64,000 nucleotides of DNA from positions 66,585,088-66,649,087 of the forward strand of contig OY282610.1 in assembly GCA_958298945.1 (NCBI GenBank), written 5' to 3'. Shown here piece by piece: positions 12,501 to 25,373 of the stretch. The position numbers and the translations under genes were made by a program. Positions within the stretch are counted from its first letter, which is position 1; each line of letters starts with the position of its first letter. The stretch is from Atherix ibis (lineage: Eukaryota; Arthropoda; Insecta; Diptera; Athericidae). The notes beneath the pieces were generated by a model, which searched no databases, was not told the origin of the DNA, and saw only the letters and a list, made by a program, of their open reading frames with translations.

Positions 12501-14555
12501 AAAAAATCAACAAAAAATTTCGAAAAAAAAAAATTTCGAACAATTTAAATTGAATTTGAAAAGAAAAATTCTAACAAAGTTCTTCCATAGTTCCAATAAC
12601 GGCGAAGCTATCAAAAAGATCAACTCCACTTCTCTTTCTCCTTCGCCATTATAAATTTCCATGAGTTCATTCTCTTCGGCGGTCGCCCTGTACGTTGTCG
12701 AGTGTATTTTTCGTCCCGAAAGTGACCGTGTCTACCTAAAATTAGTAAAATTAGTTAGTCTAACTATTAAATTCAAACTATTTTATTTATTTGCATTTTG
12801 CTATAGATTCTCATCGGTAAGGTAGGCATTCCTCAATCGTTGTTTTTTTGTCAAATTCTTTTTATTCCAAATAAATTGAAAATAGATTCACGATAGAATA
12901 TTTTGTACTGTTGATGGGAAATCTCTCTTCAATATCCTACAGCTTAAGTTTAATTACGTGTTCGATCAGGATCTTCTTCTCAGTGCCTCGTAATTTTCTC
13001 CAATATTCTGCCAATTTCGAGTCTTTAGTGAGTTATTTAATCCTAAATGAAAGAACTTTAAATTTTGGTAAGCTTTCAAAGGTATTTTACGTAAACTGAT
13101 TAGAAACTCACCTCGAAGATGGAAGGATTCGCAGATCATCATCAGTTCCGAAAAATGCTGTCGGAATATGGAGGATTTGCAAAAACTAATGCACTGCGGA
13201 TGGAAAAAGTTTCCTTCTTGTATGATTTATTTTTATTTTAAAAGCTTGTGCTCACAAGTTCATTGGTATGCATTCAACCAAATTTCAATTAACAAAAGGT
13301 GCGTTCGGAACAGTTTTCTCAAAAATTTCCGGATAGACCACCTTTCTCTCTATCAAAACTGATGCTTTGTATCTGAGCAACAGTCGCGGTTTCCTCACAA
13401 AAAGAGATGCCCTCTGAAAAACAAGATAAAATGCTCTAAGCCCAATTCCCAACTAGCAAATCACGATGATGAATTGAAGAAGCAACGCTCCATGACTGAA
13501 AAGGGTCGGAGCACATCTTCCTTTCGCATTCTTGTACACACTTGGAGCGGAGCATCAGTTGAGTATTCGTTTTATTGAAAGGAGTCCGAATAGTGGAAAA
13601 TTCAATTATCCCCAATATTCCACAGCCTAATTCTGACCAAATCTATCGAACTTAATTAAAATCAATTCAAAACTTAATCAAATTTTCAGTTAAAACGTAC
13701 TATTATAGATTATTTAATTTCTCATTTTTCTTCTTTCCGTAAAAAATTTAAATTTATGTAAACTAACAGAAAAAAGATCATATATAAAAAAATATTGCCA
13801 AGAACCAAATCAATTGATAAATATGCAAAAATATTCCAAAATTTAAAATTAATTAAACGAAAAGAAAACAATATCCTTTAGAGGAAAGGACAATCAATTT
13901 GTTAAAAATAAAAAAAAATTAAATCGATTCGATTCTCCGTTCACTAGAAATATTTAAAAAAAAAATCCTCGCAAGACATTCGCAAAGTCCTTAGGCCCAT
14001 TGGCAGTTAGAGTCATTTTAAAACATAGAACAATTTGTAGAAAAATTCCTAAAAAGCAAATGACAATTTATTTCAATTCAATTACTTTCATTTTCACTTA
14101 AATATGCATTATTGCAATAAATAACGTTCAATATCAAGGTTACACAATAAATCACCTCATTTTTTAAAAGTGTTTTCTTCACTCATTTCACTTGACAGTA
14201 TATCCTTTTAGCTACTGACAACAGCTTAGATTATTTTCATAATAGACTATACACCTTAATATTGGCACTCAGCATTTTTAACTAAAAAGAAATATTCAAG
14301 CACCTTAAAATGACTTTGGAAGCATCATTGAAGAAAAACTCTATTCGTTTTTCCTGTTTCAAATCCTTGAGAAGTAGTTCTGGTTCAGTTTTAAATTTTT
14401 TCGGTAAGAGAACCTATTCTACTCGTAAATTTACCATTCAGCATATCAGCCTGTATGTTAAAAATATAGTTGACTCCCGTAGAGATTGCTGTGGACCAAA
14501 ACTCCGTTGTGGAACAAGTGAACAAATAAAAATACCGGTACTTTGATACAAAAAG
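12500..14555. other. Intergenic, nothing recognised
   Basis: About 2 kb of AT-rich DNA with short open frames (12911-13099, 13168-13362, 14310-14546) that show no domain I recognise. It may contain decayed repeats. Confidence 0.4.
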
Positions 14556-14559
14556 TTAG

Positions 14560-14705
14560 ATAACAAAAATCAGCGTGTTTTTTATTGTTCGACTAAAAAA
14601 CGAGAAGTGAAATGACTCTTACATTTGAGTGCGCTAGCCGAGTCGAGCATAGCACACTTAGGCTAATACAAATTACATGCAAAGTGTTAATAAAGTAAAA
14701 TGTAA
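14560..14705 (-). repeat. Probable 3' LTR of the copia element
   Basis: Reading the minus strand, a purine-rich tract (AAAAGTGGGAG, 14706-14716) follows the pol stop codon, as expected of a polypurine tract next to an LTR. The LTR would begin at 14705 with TTACATTTTAC and run to about 14560. The outer end is uncertain, and no 5' LTR exists to align it with. Confidence 0.45.
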
Positions 14706-14743
14706 CTCCCACTTTTAGTTACCAGTTACCCTAATTCAAAATA

Positions 14744-17700
14744 TTAGTCTTTCTTTGCCACAAGGCCCATCAATTTGCAAAAATATTGATGCCTCTTCCT
14801 TGGTAAGGCTTTGGTCATTACATCTGCCACCTGTTCATCCGTCGCCACGTATTGCAAATCGAAGATCCCGTCTTCGTACTTCTCGCGGATGAAATGATAT
14901 CGTACGTCGATATGCTTTGTCCTCTTATGGAATTCCGGATTTTTCACGAGTCGAATCGCGCTTTGATTGTCCATAAAGAATGTTGGTTGGTGCAAATCTG
15001 CTGACAATATTTCGGACAACAATCGACGCAGCCACACCAATTCTTTTATTGCATGCGATGCCGCCAAGTATTCGGACTCCGTTGTTGATAGCGCCACCGA
15101 CTTTTGACGCTCTGAGCCCCAACTGACAACGCTGTTGCCAAACATGAATACGTATCCTGATGTCGATCGTCTGGTATCGATGTCTCCTGCATAATCTGCG
15201 TCGCTGTAACCGCACAAATTCAACCTAATTTTGCCTTCAAAACGGATTCCCATATCTGCCGTTCCCTTGACGTATTTCAAAATGCGTTTAACCGCATTCA
15301 CGTGTGCTGGCGCCGGTTTCTCCAAGTGTCGACTTACGCTGCCAACAGCAAAACTGATGTCTGGACGGGTAGCAACGGCCAAATACATCAAACTACCGAC
15401 TGCCTCACGATACGGAAAATTTACTTCTCTGTCTGCATCAAAATCGCCAAGATTTTGTGCACTGTCCAATGGTGTAGCAACAGCATTACAATCTGCCATA
15501 CCAAAACGGTTGAGCACCTTTCGTGCATACGCCTTCTGATTTACGTGAATCGATCCGTCCGATCGCTGCTCGATTTCAAGCCCCAAAAAGCATTTAAGCT
15601 CGGACACTTTCACCTCGAATTCCCTGCGCAAATGTTCAATGACTAAAACAATTTTGTTCTCATCTTCTGATGCAATTAAACCGTCGTCGACGTATATCGC
15701 AAGTATCATCATTCCATTTTTCCCATTGCACACAAAAACGCATTGATCCGATTCACTGGCCACGAAATTGAATTTGCCAATGAATGACGTAAATTTCTTG
15801 TTCCAGCAGCGCGATGCCTGCTTCAATCCATACAAGCTCTTGAGCAACTTGCACACTCGTCCGCTGCCATCGTCATATCCGACCGGTTGGCTCATGTAGA
15901 CGTTTTCTTCCAAATCGCCATTTAGAAAAGCCGTCTTTACATCAAATTGCTGCATCTTCATTTGTTTTGACGCTGCCAGCGCCAATATTGCTCGAATCGA
16001 TGTAAATTTTACCACGGGACTAAACGTTTCCTTATAATCAATGCCATAGTCCTGTGTGAATCCCCGCACTATCAATCGCGCCTTGTAGCGATCAATGCTT
16101 TCATCCGGATTCTGCTTCAATTTAAAAATCCAACGATTATCAATTACCTTTTGGCCTTCTGGCGGATCGATCAAATTCCATGTATGATTCTTGATGAGTG
16201 AATTATACTCCTCGTTCATTGCCCGCTCCCACTATTTGTGATCATCTGATTCGATTGCCTGCTCGTACGTTTTTGGTTCATCACCGATAGCCAACATAGC
16301 AACGTGATCTGCCGATGCGAAATACGAGAGTCGTCGTGACGCCATAATATCATTTCGATCGCGCAAACGCCGTCCGATAACATTTCTATTATCAAGATCA
16401 CAAATTGCACCACGATTTATCGGTTGCTCTGCCGTCATTTCCGCATCATCCGTCTCCAATATTTCATCTGGCACGTCCGCATCCTTGTCGACCTTTTTCT
16501 CCGCATCACCAATATCAAGTGCTGCCATTGATTCTTCCAGAAGAAAAATCACGTCGCAAGCCACCTCGATTTTGTTTGTCTCCGGATTCCACACTCGATA
16601 CGATTTCGAATGATTTTCGTATCCAACGAACAAACACTTGACTGCTTTCGGATCCAACTTTTGTCGTTTTTCCTTTGGAATGTGTACGAATACTTCAGAA
16701 CCGAAAATCCGCAAATGATTGATTTTCGCCTTTTTGTTGTGATGATTGATTCGTACGGTGATTTTTCCAATACTGTGCTCGTTCCAGTTCGATTCTGCAC
16801 ATGTACTGCCAAGTTTACAGCCTCCGCCCAGAATTTGTAGTCCATTTGTTTCGAATGAATCATCGTTCGCGCTGACTCCACAATTGTACGATTGTCACGC
16901 TCCACACAACCATTCTGCTCCGGCGTGTACGGCACAGTTCGCTGATGTTCAATGCCCATTTCATTGAAAAACTTTTCCAATTCCGCATTGACGAATTCTG
17001 TCCCGTTATCAGATCGAAAACTACGAACTTTATGTCCAATTTCTCGCTGCATTCGCATCACCATCATCTTGACTTTTGCTGCTAGAAAAGTATTTTCTTT
17101 TGCTTCAGAAAATACACAAAACGAAAATGTGAAAAATCGTCCTTAAAAAGCAAAAAATATCTCGAACCGCCAATTGAATTTGTTTGCATTGGCCCACAAA
17201 CGTCCGCATGAATAATTTCGCCGCATTTCCTTGATTTCTCTTCACGACTCTTATGGCTGCCACGATGATGCTTCCCATAGACGCACGCTTCGCACGCAAA
17301 ATCTTCGTCAACAAAATCAGTCTCGTTGCTCCGCAGAAACTTCCTCACATGTGTGACGTTTTGATGTCCCAATCGCTCATGCCATGCTTGAAGCGACATT
17401 TTCTTGATCGCCACATTTGCAGTCGCTCCATCGACCTCCGACGATTCCCCAACTTTGAACAACATTTGAAAAAGCCTTTCGCGTCGAACTCCCACTGCAA
17501 AAATGTTTCCATCTTTCACCAATTCGCAGCGCTTGCTATTCGATTGCAATTGATAGCCTCGATCCATGGCCCTTCCCGACGAAAATAAATTCAGATGAAT
17601 TTCCGGCACATACAACACATTCACCATACGTCTGCGAATCCATTGATCGCCATTAAATGCAAGAATATTGATGTCGCCCTTTCCTCGAGCCATAATCCTT

Positions 17701-18526
17701 TCGCCATTTCCAACCGTTACGTGTGAAGATGCGTCCACAAAGTTCTCGAACCATTCACGTCGATGACACATATGATCACTAGCTCCCGAGTCCAACACCC
17801 AAGTGTCTTTGTCTCCAGTCGAAATTGAGCTATGACATATAAATGCATCGCTTGGCGCACTGTCCTGTTTCTTGTTGTCATTCGAAGTGTTCTTCTTGTT
17901 TCTTGGGCAATCACGCTTCCAATGACCACTTCTGCCGCACAGAAAACAATCACCTTTTGGTCTGGTGTTACTACCCTTGCCCCTATTTTTATTATTCTGT
18001 CCAGACGAGAAACTCTTCTTCGGATCAAATGTTTTCTTCGAAAAATTCCGCTTGGCCATCAACGCTTCCCCATTTTCGACTTGTCCCTGCGCTTTTAATC
18101 GTTGGCCATCAACGCTTCCCCATAGTCCCAAGCACTATGAAAATGGTAATATTCCGCTGGCAAAGACATTAGAATCTTTGTCATAACCATTGTTTCAGAA
18201 ACACCTTCATTTTGGTCCCTTAATTGCTGCACGACCTCCATGAGTTTCGACATACACGTTGCAATATCATCGCCCGGCTCCTTTGTGAAACTGTAATACC
18301 GTTGTTGCAAAAACAGTATATTTGCCTTTGATGTTTGCTCATATGTGCTCTTGAGCGTTGTCCACATCGCATTTGCCGTTTCACAATTCATAATTTGCAG
18401 CAGTGGCTGCTTTTTGCACGCCATCGAAATTGCACATCTTGCCCTGGCATCGCTCTTTTTCCACATTACGATTGCCGTTGCATAATCCTGAGCCTTAACT
18501 GTCGGTGCCAAATCCGTACCGTCCAC
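14744..18526 (-). pseudogene. Copia-type retrotransposon gag-pol polyprotein, frameshifted
   Basis: The order on the minus strand matches Ty1/copia. Gag is 18526-18095 (starts inside gag at a DGTDLAPTVK phrase; the N-terminal part is missing). The zinc knuckle CFLCGRSGHWKRDCP and protease WVLDSGASDHMC follow, then the pre-integrase WHERLGH and the integrase (HADVCGPM, later FRSDNGTEF and VPYTPEQNGCVER). Reverse transcriptase is present (NRWIFKLK, MQQFDVKTAFLNGDL, AIYVDDGLIAS), then RNase H with YSDADYAGD and ALSTTESEY. Breaks include a tandem duplication of about 20 nt near the gag/zinc-knuckle junction (18046-18125), frameshifts near 17082 and 16700, and an in-frame TAG near 16229. RT-RNase H alone (14744-16219) is an intact 491-codon frame. 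No 5' LTR is present. Confidence 0.95.
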
Positions 18527-18551
18527 TACGGTGGACGGTACGGATTTGGCA
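18506..18551. repeat. Perfect 21-bp inverted repeat at the 5' break of copia
   Basis: Arms 18506-18526 and 18531-18551 are exact complements around TACG. The left arm is copia gag sequence (encoding VDGTDLA on the minus strand). The right arm is its mirror, after which unrelated AT-rich DNA begins. Confidence 0.95.
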
Positions 18552-19705
18552 TTTTATATATGATATAAGTGGATATCATATTTTCATTTGTTAAAAAATT
18601 ATTGTATTAATTATATTTAACTTTAATAGTTTTTATTTATCGACATGAAATATTGCAACAAGCATAGATTTGTGTATGGACAAAAGAGATTCTCCATTTT
18701 TTTTCATTGTTGGGATTAAGACGTCAAAAGCAAGGATACTATAATTTTTCATATCTTCTCCTCTATTCCCAAATACTGCTTGAAGTATGTCCTCTGAAAA
18801 GAATTCCTTATCATTATGTAGTCCAACCACATAAGCCAATATTCAATTACCGATTTTTGATTGTAAAAAATAAGAAAAAATAAAATGTGAAAGGACGATA
18901 TTCGGTCTTATCAGAAACTCTTGATATATTTTGATTTGCCTTATAATATATAAACACGATTATATAAATAATATTTTTTTCTCGATTGATTCTTATTTTA
19001 TTCGGTTATCCTTTATTGATTGATTTTTCTTTATAATTTCATTGAATCTCCTACGCATTTTAAGTTGAGTTTTCTTCTCTTTTTCTCCTTTTATCAAATT
19101 TATTTTTTGACTAGAAAGGACAATATTATGTACGAAAAATATTTTGCACATTGCTTAAGCTTAAACGTATATTCACAGGTACCTATATGAAAATGTATGA
19201 AAAAATTCGAAAGAAGTATTTTAGCGTTTCTTATTTTTATTTCTTTACAGTTGCGTGTATATAAATAAATTGTTTAGTTTAGTCGGGTAAATCCAAATAC
19301 AGAATTATAAAATACGAAGGTATAATATTATTTGTTAATTGATGTAATAATTACTAAGAAAGCATATTTGTAGAAATTTTTATTTGTAAAAATTTATAAA
19401 TAAATCTTTTACACATTGTAAAGATCTGTTAAATAGTTTATTTTGAAAGTTTATTAATCTACACAAACTTTACTAGTACAATTGGTGTTTTTCATCATTC
19501 TTTTTTTTTAATTTAAATATTATCTACAACATCATACAATTAATAATAAGATTTTTTAATGGAAGGTCCAAGGACATGAAGGAGTCTCTCAGAAGAACAA
19601 GACAATTTATGCCTTTTCAAACGTCGAAGGGTGTACGATGAAAGAGTGGGTGTGAAGACTTTTCTTGCTAAATGCTTACGGTGGAAAAGTGGATACTAAT
19701 GGCAT
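18552..19705. other. Intergenic; one unrecognised open frame
   Basis: AT-rich. On the minus strand 18633-18839 is a 68-codon frame (starts MAYVVGLHND, contains AVFGNRGEDM) that is not low complexity and is followed at once by an AATAAA. I do not recognise it; it could be an exon remnant, a peptide gene or chance. Confidence 0.35.
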
Positions 19706-19709
19706 TTTA

Positions 19710-20914
19710 TTGGGTTGTCCGGTAAGTAATTGGGTTGTCGCTTTTTTCTAAAAATGCAAGACGATTTTCTTATAGTGAATTAATATTTTATTCAATTAAA
19801 TATTATCCAGTCTGATCCAATACATGGCAGTAGCATGATTCCACGCTAATAAAATCTTTGTTCTTCGCTGGCAAAAAACTGATCCAAGTGACTTTTGACT
19901 GGAACAAATGATAATCCCGGAAATGTAGAGACCGGAACATATGATAATCTAAAGGTGCTAGGTCTGGAGAGTATGGTGGGTGTGGCAGTTTATTCTATTC
20001 AAGCTCTAAAAGCTTTTGCCGCGTGGTCTAACTTGTATGTGGTTTCGCATTACCCTCTTGGAACACTATACCTTTCCTTTTTTCTTTAACTGAATCACTC
20101 AATTTGTCCAACTGATGATAGTACACTTCAGAATTGATCGTTGTGTTGCTCGGTAGAAGCTTAAAATAAACGATTCCTTTGAAATCCCACCAAACAGATG
20201 GTATAACCTTTTTTTTTTGGTAAATATTGGCTTTCGAAGTGCTTTGAGCCAGTTCATCTTTTCTACTCCAGGATCTTTTGTGCTTAACATTGTTGTAGAC
20301 AACCCATTTCTTGTCCCCAGTAATAATACGCTTCAAAAATGGATCATTTTCTTGGCGTTTGAGAAGCAAATCACAAACGTCAATGCGACGGCACAAATTT
20401 TTTTCCGTAAGAAGATGAGGAACCCATATGTCGAGCTTTGAGATAAAACCTAGCCGTTTCAAATGATCATGAACGTTCGAATTCGATAAATTTAATCTCT
20501 CAGTGATCTTACCAGTTGTTATTCGCCGGTTTGCATCAATTAACGCCTTTATTGTGTCTTCATCAGCTTCAACTGGCCTTCCAGAACGTGGTGCATCTTC
20601 GAGATCAAAATTGCCGGATCGAAATTTTCCAAACCAGTTTTGGCAGTGGCGCTCACTTAACACATCTTCCCCATATACATAGGATAATTTTTTTCTTGCT
20701 TGAACAGCATTTTTATCTTTTCATTTTCCATATTTAAAAGTGTATCAACGAAAAACTACTTTGCATAATCAATCGAATTTTTTCACAAGCAATCTTTGCT
20801 ATGTTAGCTGTTCAAATACATATGATTATGCGGCTTAAGTATGAAGTTGGTTGTGGAAAAATACAACTAAATCTTCTGTTGGGAAACAACGAAATTACTT
20901 TCCGGACAAGCCAA
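19710..20914 (-). mobile_element. Mariner element, family D copy 1
   Basis: TIRs begin TTGGGTTGTCCGGTAAGTAA at 19710 and end with the complement at 20914; both ends abut TA. The main transposase frame (20028-20663, minus) has the helix-turn-helix paired-like N-terminus (MLSERHCQNWFGKF, NLSNSNVHDHLKRLG), WVPHLL, catalytic ITGDKKWVVYNN, and a VWWDFKGIVYF core. It stops at KPHTS, just after a second catalytic site in which the usual QDN reads EGN. The C-terminal PPYSPDLAP is out of frame beyond. Style resembles the mellifera/cecropia mariners. Inactive. Confidence 0.9.
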
Positions 20915-21164
20915 TATTATTCACTTGGTAGTTTGGTTCTGTACGATTTGGATTTGGTGAAAATGTATGTTGTTGTACGATATTGCTGAAAATTTGTACT
21001 GATTAATGTTGTCAGATGTCAAACTCATTAAAAAAAAGTATGGCGTGCTCATGGTAGCTTTATGCGCTCACTCACGCCATCTATTACCAAACAGCGGGTT
21101 TAAGCTTATACACTTGGTACGGCTTTTTAATGATTATTAAAGACTCAGCTATAGAAAAGGATTG

Positions 21165-21510
21165 CTACCGGAAAAATTCATATATATATATAATTGTATG
21201 AATATAAATTATTCGATTAATTTTACAACATAGATCAGTGAAGAGGTCTGTCAGGCTTTTACAGCTTTTTTACAGCATCAGTGACCACACCAGTAAGCCT
21301 CTTAAAGCATGGATGAGAAAAAAGTATTAAGGGATATAATCCGAACTAAAAACATAATTTGTAAAAAATATAGAAAATTCAAAATGGGTAAAGTAGAAAA
21401 GGAGATTGAATTAAGAGATAGCTCAAATTTGTCACTATTAGTTTGATATTAATCAGCAAAAGGAGTTTAATAATGAAGATCACAAAGTTAACAGTACTCC
21501 AATAATAACT
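21165..21510 (+). repeat. Dispersed repeat X, copy 2
   Basis: Matches 10485-10805 in opposite orientation. Here the lysine-rich frame starts at about 21310 (MDEKKVLRDIIRTKNI) and ends after about 45 codons at a TGA. Sequence after it (FEDDLSPIIKTKK in another frame) suggests a once longer protein. No TIR or target duplication could be fixed. Confidence 0.7.
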
Positions 21511-21648
21511 TGACATCAGAAGAAAATTTATTCCTTTGAAGATGATTTATCTCCTATTATTAAAACAAAGAAAATTCCTTCATTTCTGCTTTAAGTGAAA
21601 GTTTAACTCGTATAATAGATTTTCATCATTCTTTTATTGCCACTAATA

Positions 21649-22897
21649 CGAGGGTCGTTCAATAAGTCCTTAGAAATTGCGCTCGTAGTGTCGGTAAAAA
21701 GTAAGTAACATTATCGACAGGAAAGCTGTCAAAATTTCAGCTCGATCCATAGCGTAGGTCAATTTCTATCGTCGATTAAAGTTAACGACATTTATTTGTG
21801 CATAACAATGGAAAAAAGCGAGTTTAGGGCTGTCATCAAACATCTCCATTTGAAAGGCTTAAGCCCGAAAGAAATCAAAGCCGAGTTGGATGCAGTTCAT
21901 GGCACATCTGCACCTGTGTTTGCGATGGTTTACAATTGGGTGAATGAATTTAAACGTGGCCGTTCATCCACAAAAGATGAACATCGTTCAGCACGCCCAG
22001 TTGAAGTGTCTACTCCTGAAATCATCGACAAAATCCACGATCTGATTTTGAACGATCGGCGAATTAAAGTGCGCGAATTAGTTGAGGCCACGGGCATATC
22101 ACAAGGTACAGTCGCTTCAATTTTGCATGAAAATTGTCTGTGAAAAAAATTTCGGCAAGATGGGTGCCGCGTTTGCTCTCAGAGGAGAATAAGCGCAATC
22201 GTGTAGTGGACTCTGAGGCTATGTTGGCACTCTTTCATCGCAATCCTGCCGAATTCCTTCGTCGATATGTCACTGTGGACGAAACCTGGATACACTACTT
22301 CACTCCAGAAACGAAGAGACAGTCATCACAGTGGATTTTCAAGGGTGAACGGGCTCCGAAGAAGGCAAAAACTGTGCCATAGTTATTAGGGCAAGGTGAT
22401 GGCCACGGTCTTTTGGGATTCGCAGGGCATCATTTTTATCGAAAACTTGGAAAAAGGAAAAACAATAACAGGAGCATATTACGCGTCGTTATTGTAACGG
22501 TTGAGCGAGGAAATCAAAGAGAAACGCCCCCATCTGAAGAAGAAAGAAATCCTCTTGCATCAGGACAATGCGCGTGTGCACACCTGCGCTGTTTCCATGG
22601 CCAAAATTGTGGAATTGAGAATGGAATTGTTGCAGCATCCCGCTTATTCACCAGATTTGGCCCCGAGTGACTATTTTCTTTTCCCCAATCTGAAGAAATG
22701 TCTTGGCGGACGACGGTTCACTTCTAACGAGGACGCCATTGCTCGAACGGATGAGTATTTTGCAGAACTTCCGGAATCCTTTTTTTTGACGGGATAAAAA
22801 TTTTGGAAAAACGGTTGGAAAAGTGTTTAAATAAAAATTAAAAAAAAAAAAACAGTTTTTTTCCATCTTTTTCTAAGGACTTATTGAACGACCCTCG
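21649..22897 (+). mobile_element. Mariner, irritans-type family A copy 1
   Basis: Starts CGAGGGTCGTTCAATAAGTC and ends with the complement; TA flanks at 21647-48 and 22898-99. Start ATG at 21808. The transposase has MEKSEFRAVIKHLHLKG, WVPRLL, VDETWIHYF, HQDNARVH and YSPDLAPSDYF. It is broken by a 1-nt deletion near 22133, a TAG near 22380 in the SAGKV motif region, the TAA at 22495 shared with copies 2 and 3, and frame loss near the C-terminus. Shares IENLEKG and LKKC variants with copy 2, so these two are sisters. Confidence 0.95.
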
Positions 22898-23639
22898 TAT
22901 CTTTCAAACTGTGGGCGATTGTCTTCAAATTTAGCATGACCGACATTGATTAGGAAAATAAGAGTAACACACCTTTCGGCCTTCATATGACGATTCATTT
23001 CACTTCGCGCGTTATTTTTGTTTTTTTGATTCCATGAATTGTTCTATTGATTTGGCAAATGGTTCCATTTTTAATTTAAGAGATCTCGGAAAATATTACT
23101 GATTTAATGCGAAATTTGCAAATATTATTTTCAGTTAAAAATAGATCTTCTCAAATTTATTGTTTGCCCTTACACATATGGAGGTAAAATACAATATATA
23201 ATTTTTCTTATGTATATGGTATACAGTTTAGTATATTATTGAGCAAATACTAAAAATTACTAAAATGCATATTCTGGAAAATTAACGACATTAATTTTAA
23301 CAAAGCCTTGATTTTATTCATTTCAGACGTCTTATGACGACCGAAAATGCAAGTTTGTATTAGTTTAAAAAATTCTTCTGTTAATTACATTACTTATAGC
23401 AACTGTATTAATAATAAGTATGTTATTTCAGCAAGTAATCATTTCAGAACAGAAGAAATTTCAAAAAATTCAATTGAGTTTATATTTGATGCAAATGTGA
23501 TCCTTCTAGCATTTATAAGATTCATCTTCACTAAAATTACTTATTTGTTTATATGTTTTGGTCACTTTTATCATCTTTTTGCTTTAGGATATCATTTTTT
23601 CTATTTAAGTAAATTATAAAGATGGTAATTATTGAGGCA

Positions 23640-24100
23640 AATGTAAACAATTTCGTTATTGATATGTATGGATAATTTGTGCGATCTTACGGTATTAGAG
23701 AGAGTGCAGTCACATATGATTGTTTATTAGAAGCGCTGGAATCACGCTACGAAGAGAGTCATCTCGATCATATCTTCTGAGCACAGCTAATAGATCGAAT
23801 TCGACGTCAGTGGATATTGGAAATTGAGAAGCTGGTGCGGAAACCATATTAGTCTGCATCAATTTCTTTCATCGATAAAATGGTGGTCCAAGCATTTATC
23901 GATGGAATAAGGAATTTGTAAGTCAGGGTGGCTGTACGATTGGGAGATCATGCTACCTTGAAAAATGACTTGGCTCCTACGTTGGAGTAAGAGGTGGTTT
24001 ATCAGGATCCGAAAATGCACCAGGTAGGAGCATTTACGACCGAGGATACTGGTGCAAGTTTAAATGGCCGCTGATTGGTTTTAAGATGTTAATGATGCAG
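23640..24100 (+). mobile_element. LTR-retrotransposon gag fragment, decayed
   Basis: A mostly open frame with several stops reads YDCLLEALESRYEESHLD, then IEKLVRK, then VQAFIDGIRN, VRVAVRLGDHATLK and a VVYQDPKMHQ tail. This is the capsid-like part of gypsy-type gag proteins found in insects. No LTRs or pol were recognised next to it. Confidence 0.55.
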
Positions 24101-25010
24101 AAAACGAGGCGCCATTAAAACAAACTGCGCGGATCTGATGAAATCGACGATTTCAGTTATATCAACACTTCGACAGAGTTTAGTTATATCTACACCTTAT
24201 TTTTCATAATGACAGTACTCTAAGTTTTTCATATTCGTTTCCTGATTTACATCCTTGCTCTTCGGGTATAGAAACATAATGGCAACGTATATTAAACTAT
24301 ATAAATTCTAATATAGACAGTATATTAATACAGAGCTCAAAGAACAGAGTCGAATTGGATACTTTCAAAATACAGAGCTGTCTCCTGTTTCTAAAATGAA
24401 ATCGAAATATCCAGCTATTATCCGTGAATGGTACTTGCATACATAAAATCGACAAACTATCCATTCTTCGTTTTTCTGTTAATGACGACCTCCGTTTATA
24501 TATTCAATATTACCAAAAATGCAGCAAAATGTTTGAGTTTCTTTAAGCGATGCAAGAAATTGTTCACTCAGTCTGATTTTGAAAATACTCGTATATGTGC
24601 ATAAAAGGCATATACTCGCTCCAAGCTGGAAAATAATGTATATGTGTTTGCACTTATTAAGATGGGATAGAAAATCAAGTGCTGAAATTAATAGAAGACA
24701 AAATTATTACGCAGCCATTAGACTCACTGGAATAACGACGTAATGTCTCCTGTCTTTCCTTATTTTATCGCATTTTCTATAAACAGTATTTCATTGAATT
24801 GGCTAGAAGCTTCCACTTCTATAATTATTTCACCTACCTTAATACTTGTTTCGCCAAGAATGCACATCAGTTTACTTTGAAAATTTTTTTCGCACATCTG
24901 GAAGATATAGAGAGGATTTTTTAATCGTTCAATCGAAATGTGGAACACCCTACCTGTTTTTTGATTGATATGTGAAGGGGGTATTTCGGAAAACATAGAT
25001 CCTTGTAGAC
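24101..25010. other. Intergenic, possible retroelement debris
   Basis: No clear gene. A minus-strand frame at 24760-24996 (with MCILGETSIKVGEI) faintly resembles the protease region of gypsy-type polyproteins but is too short to call. Confidence 0.3.
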
Positions 25011-25012
25011 CA

Positions 25013-25170
25013 GGTTAAGGCGAGCTTTTTGAAGATAGAAAAATATAGATTTTTGACTAATTTCGATTAGTATGGATTTTACCGGAGATGTCTAGTGTGC
25101 TCCAAACCCGATACAAAAGTTTACCCTTGACTCGTCTTACTTCTTCCCTGCTATTGGCACACGGACACAT
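25013..25170. repeat. Dispersed repeat Y, copy 1
   Basis: Shares with 52853-53075 the stretches GGCGAGCTTTTTGAAGATAG, a TATGGATT-CCGGAGATGTC block and ACACATATAGT.AGGA.ATAG near its end. Identity is patchy with indels. Family unknown. Confidence 0.6.
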
Positions 25171-25373
25171 ATAGTAAGGAAATAGAAAATGCTTATAGAA
25201 TTGATGGTTTTCGATAATTTTTACAAATATGGTATTATAGGTAACTGTATGATTCTTATTATTGTAGTAATTATCAATTAATCTGAGATAATTTGAGTTA
25301 ATACACTCACACATCACACCATTCACTTTCCTTACACACAAATAAAAATTCACACCAACTAAATTCCTTAGTA

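Noticed and set aside
15231..18568. Plus-strand open frames across the copia region (e.g. 15302-15646, 17253-17588)
   Set aside because: They are antisense shadows of the copia polyprotein, which shows all expected motifs on the minus strand.
22413..22670. Alternative-frame open readings within each mariner (MGFAGHHFYRK... type) and antisense frames such as 29038-29280
   Set aside because: They recur only because the mariner copies are similar; the real transposase frame carries the DD34D motifs.
25057..25353. 98-codon minus-strand frame as a gene
   Set aside because: It overlaps repeat Y, shows no domain and has AT-driven composition.
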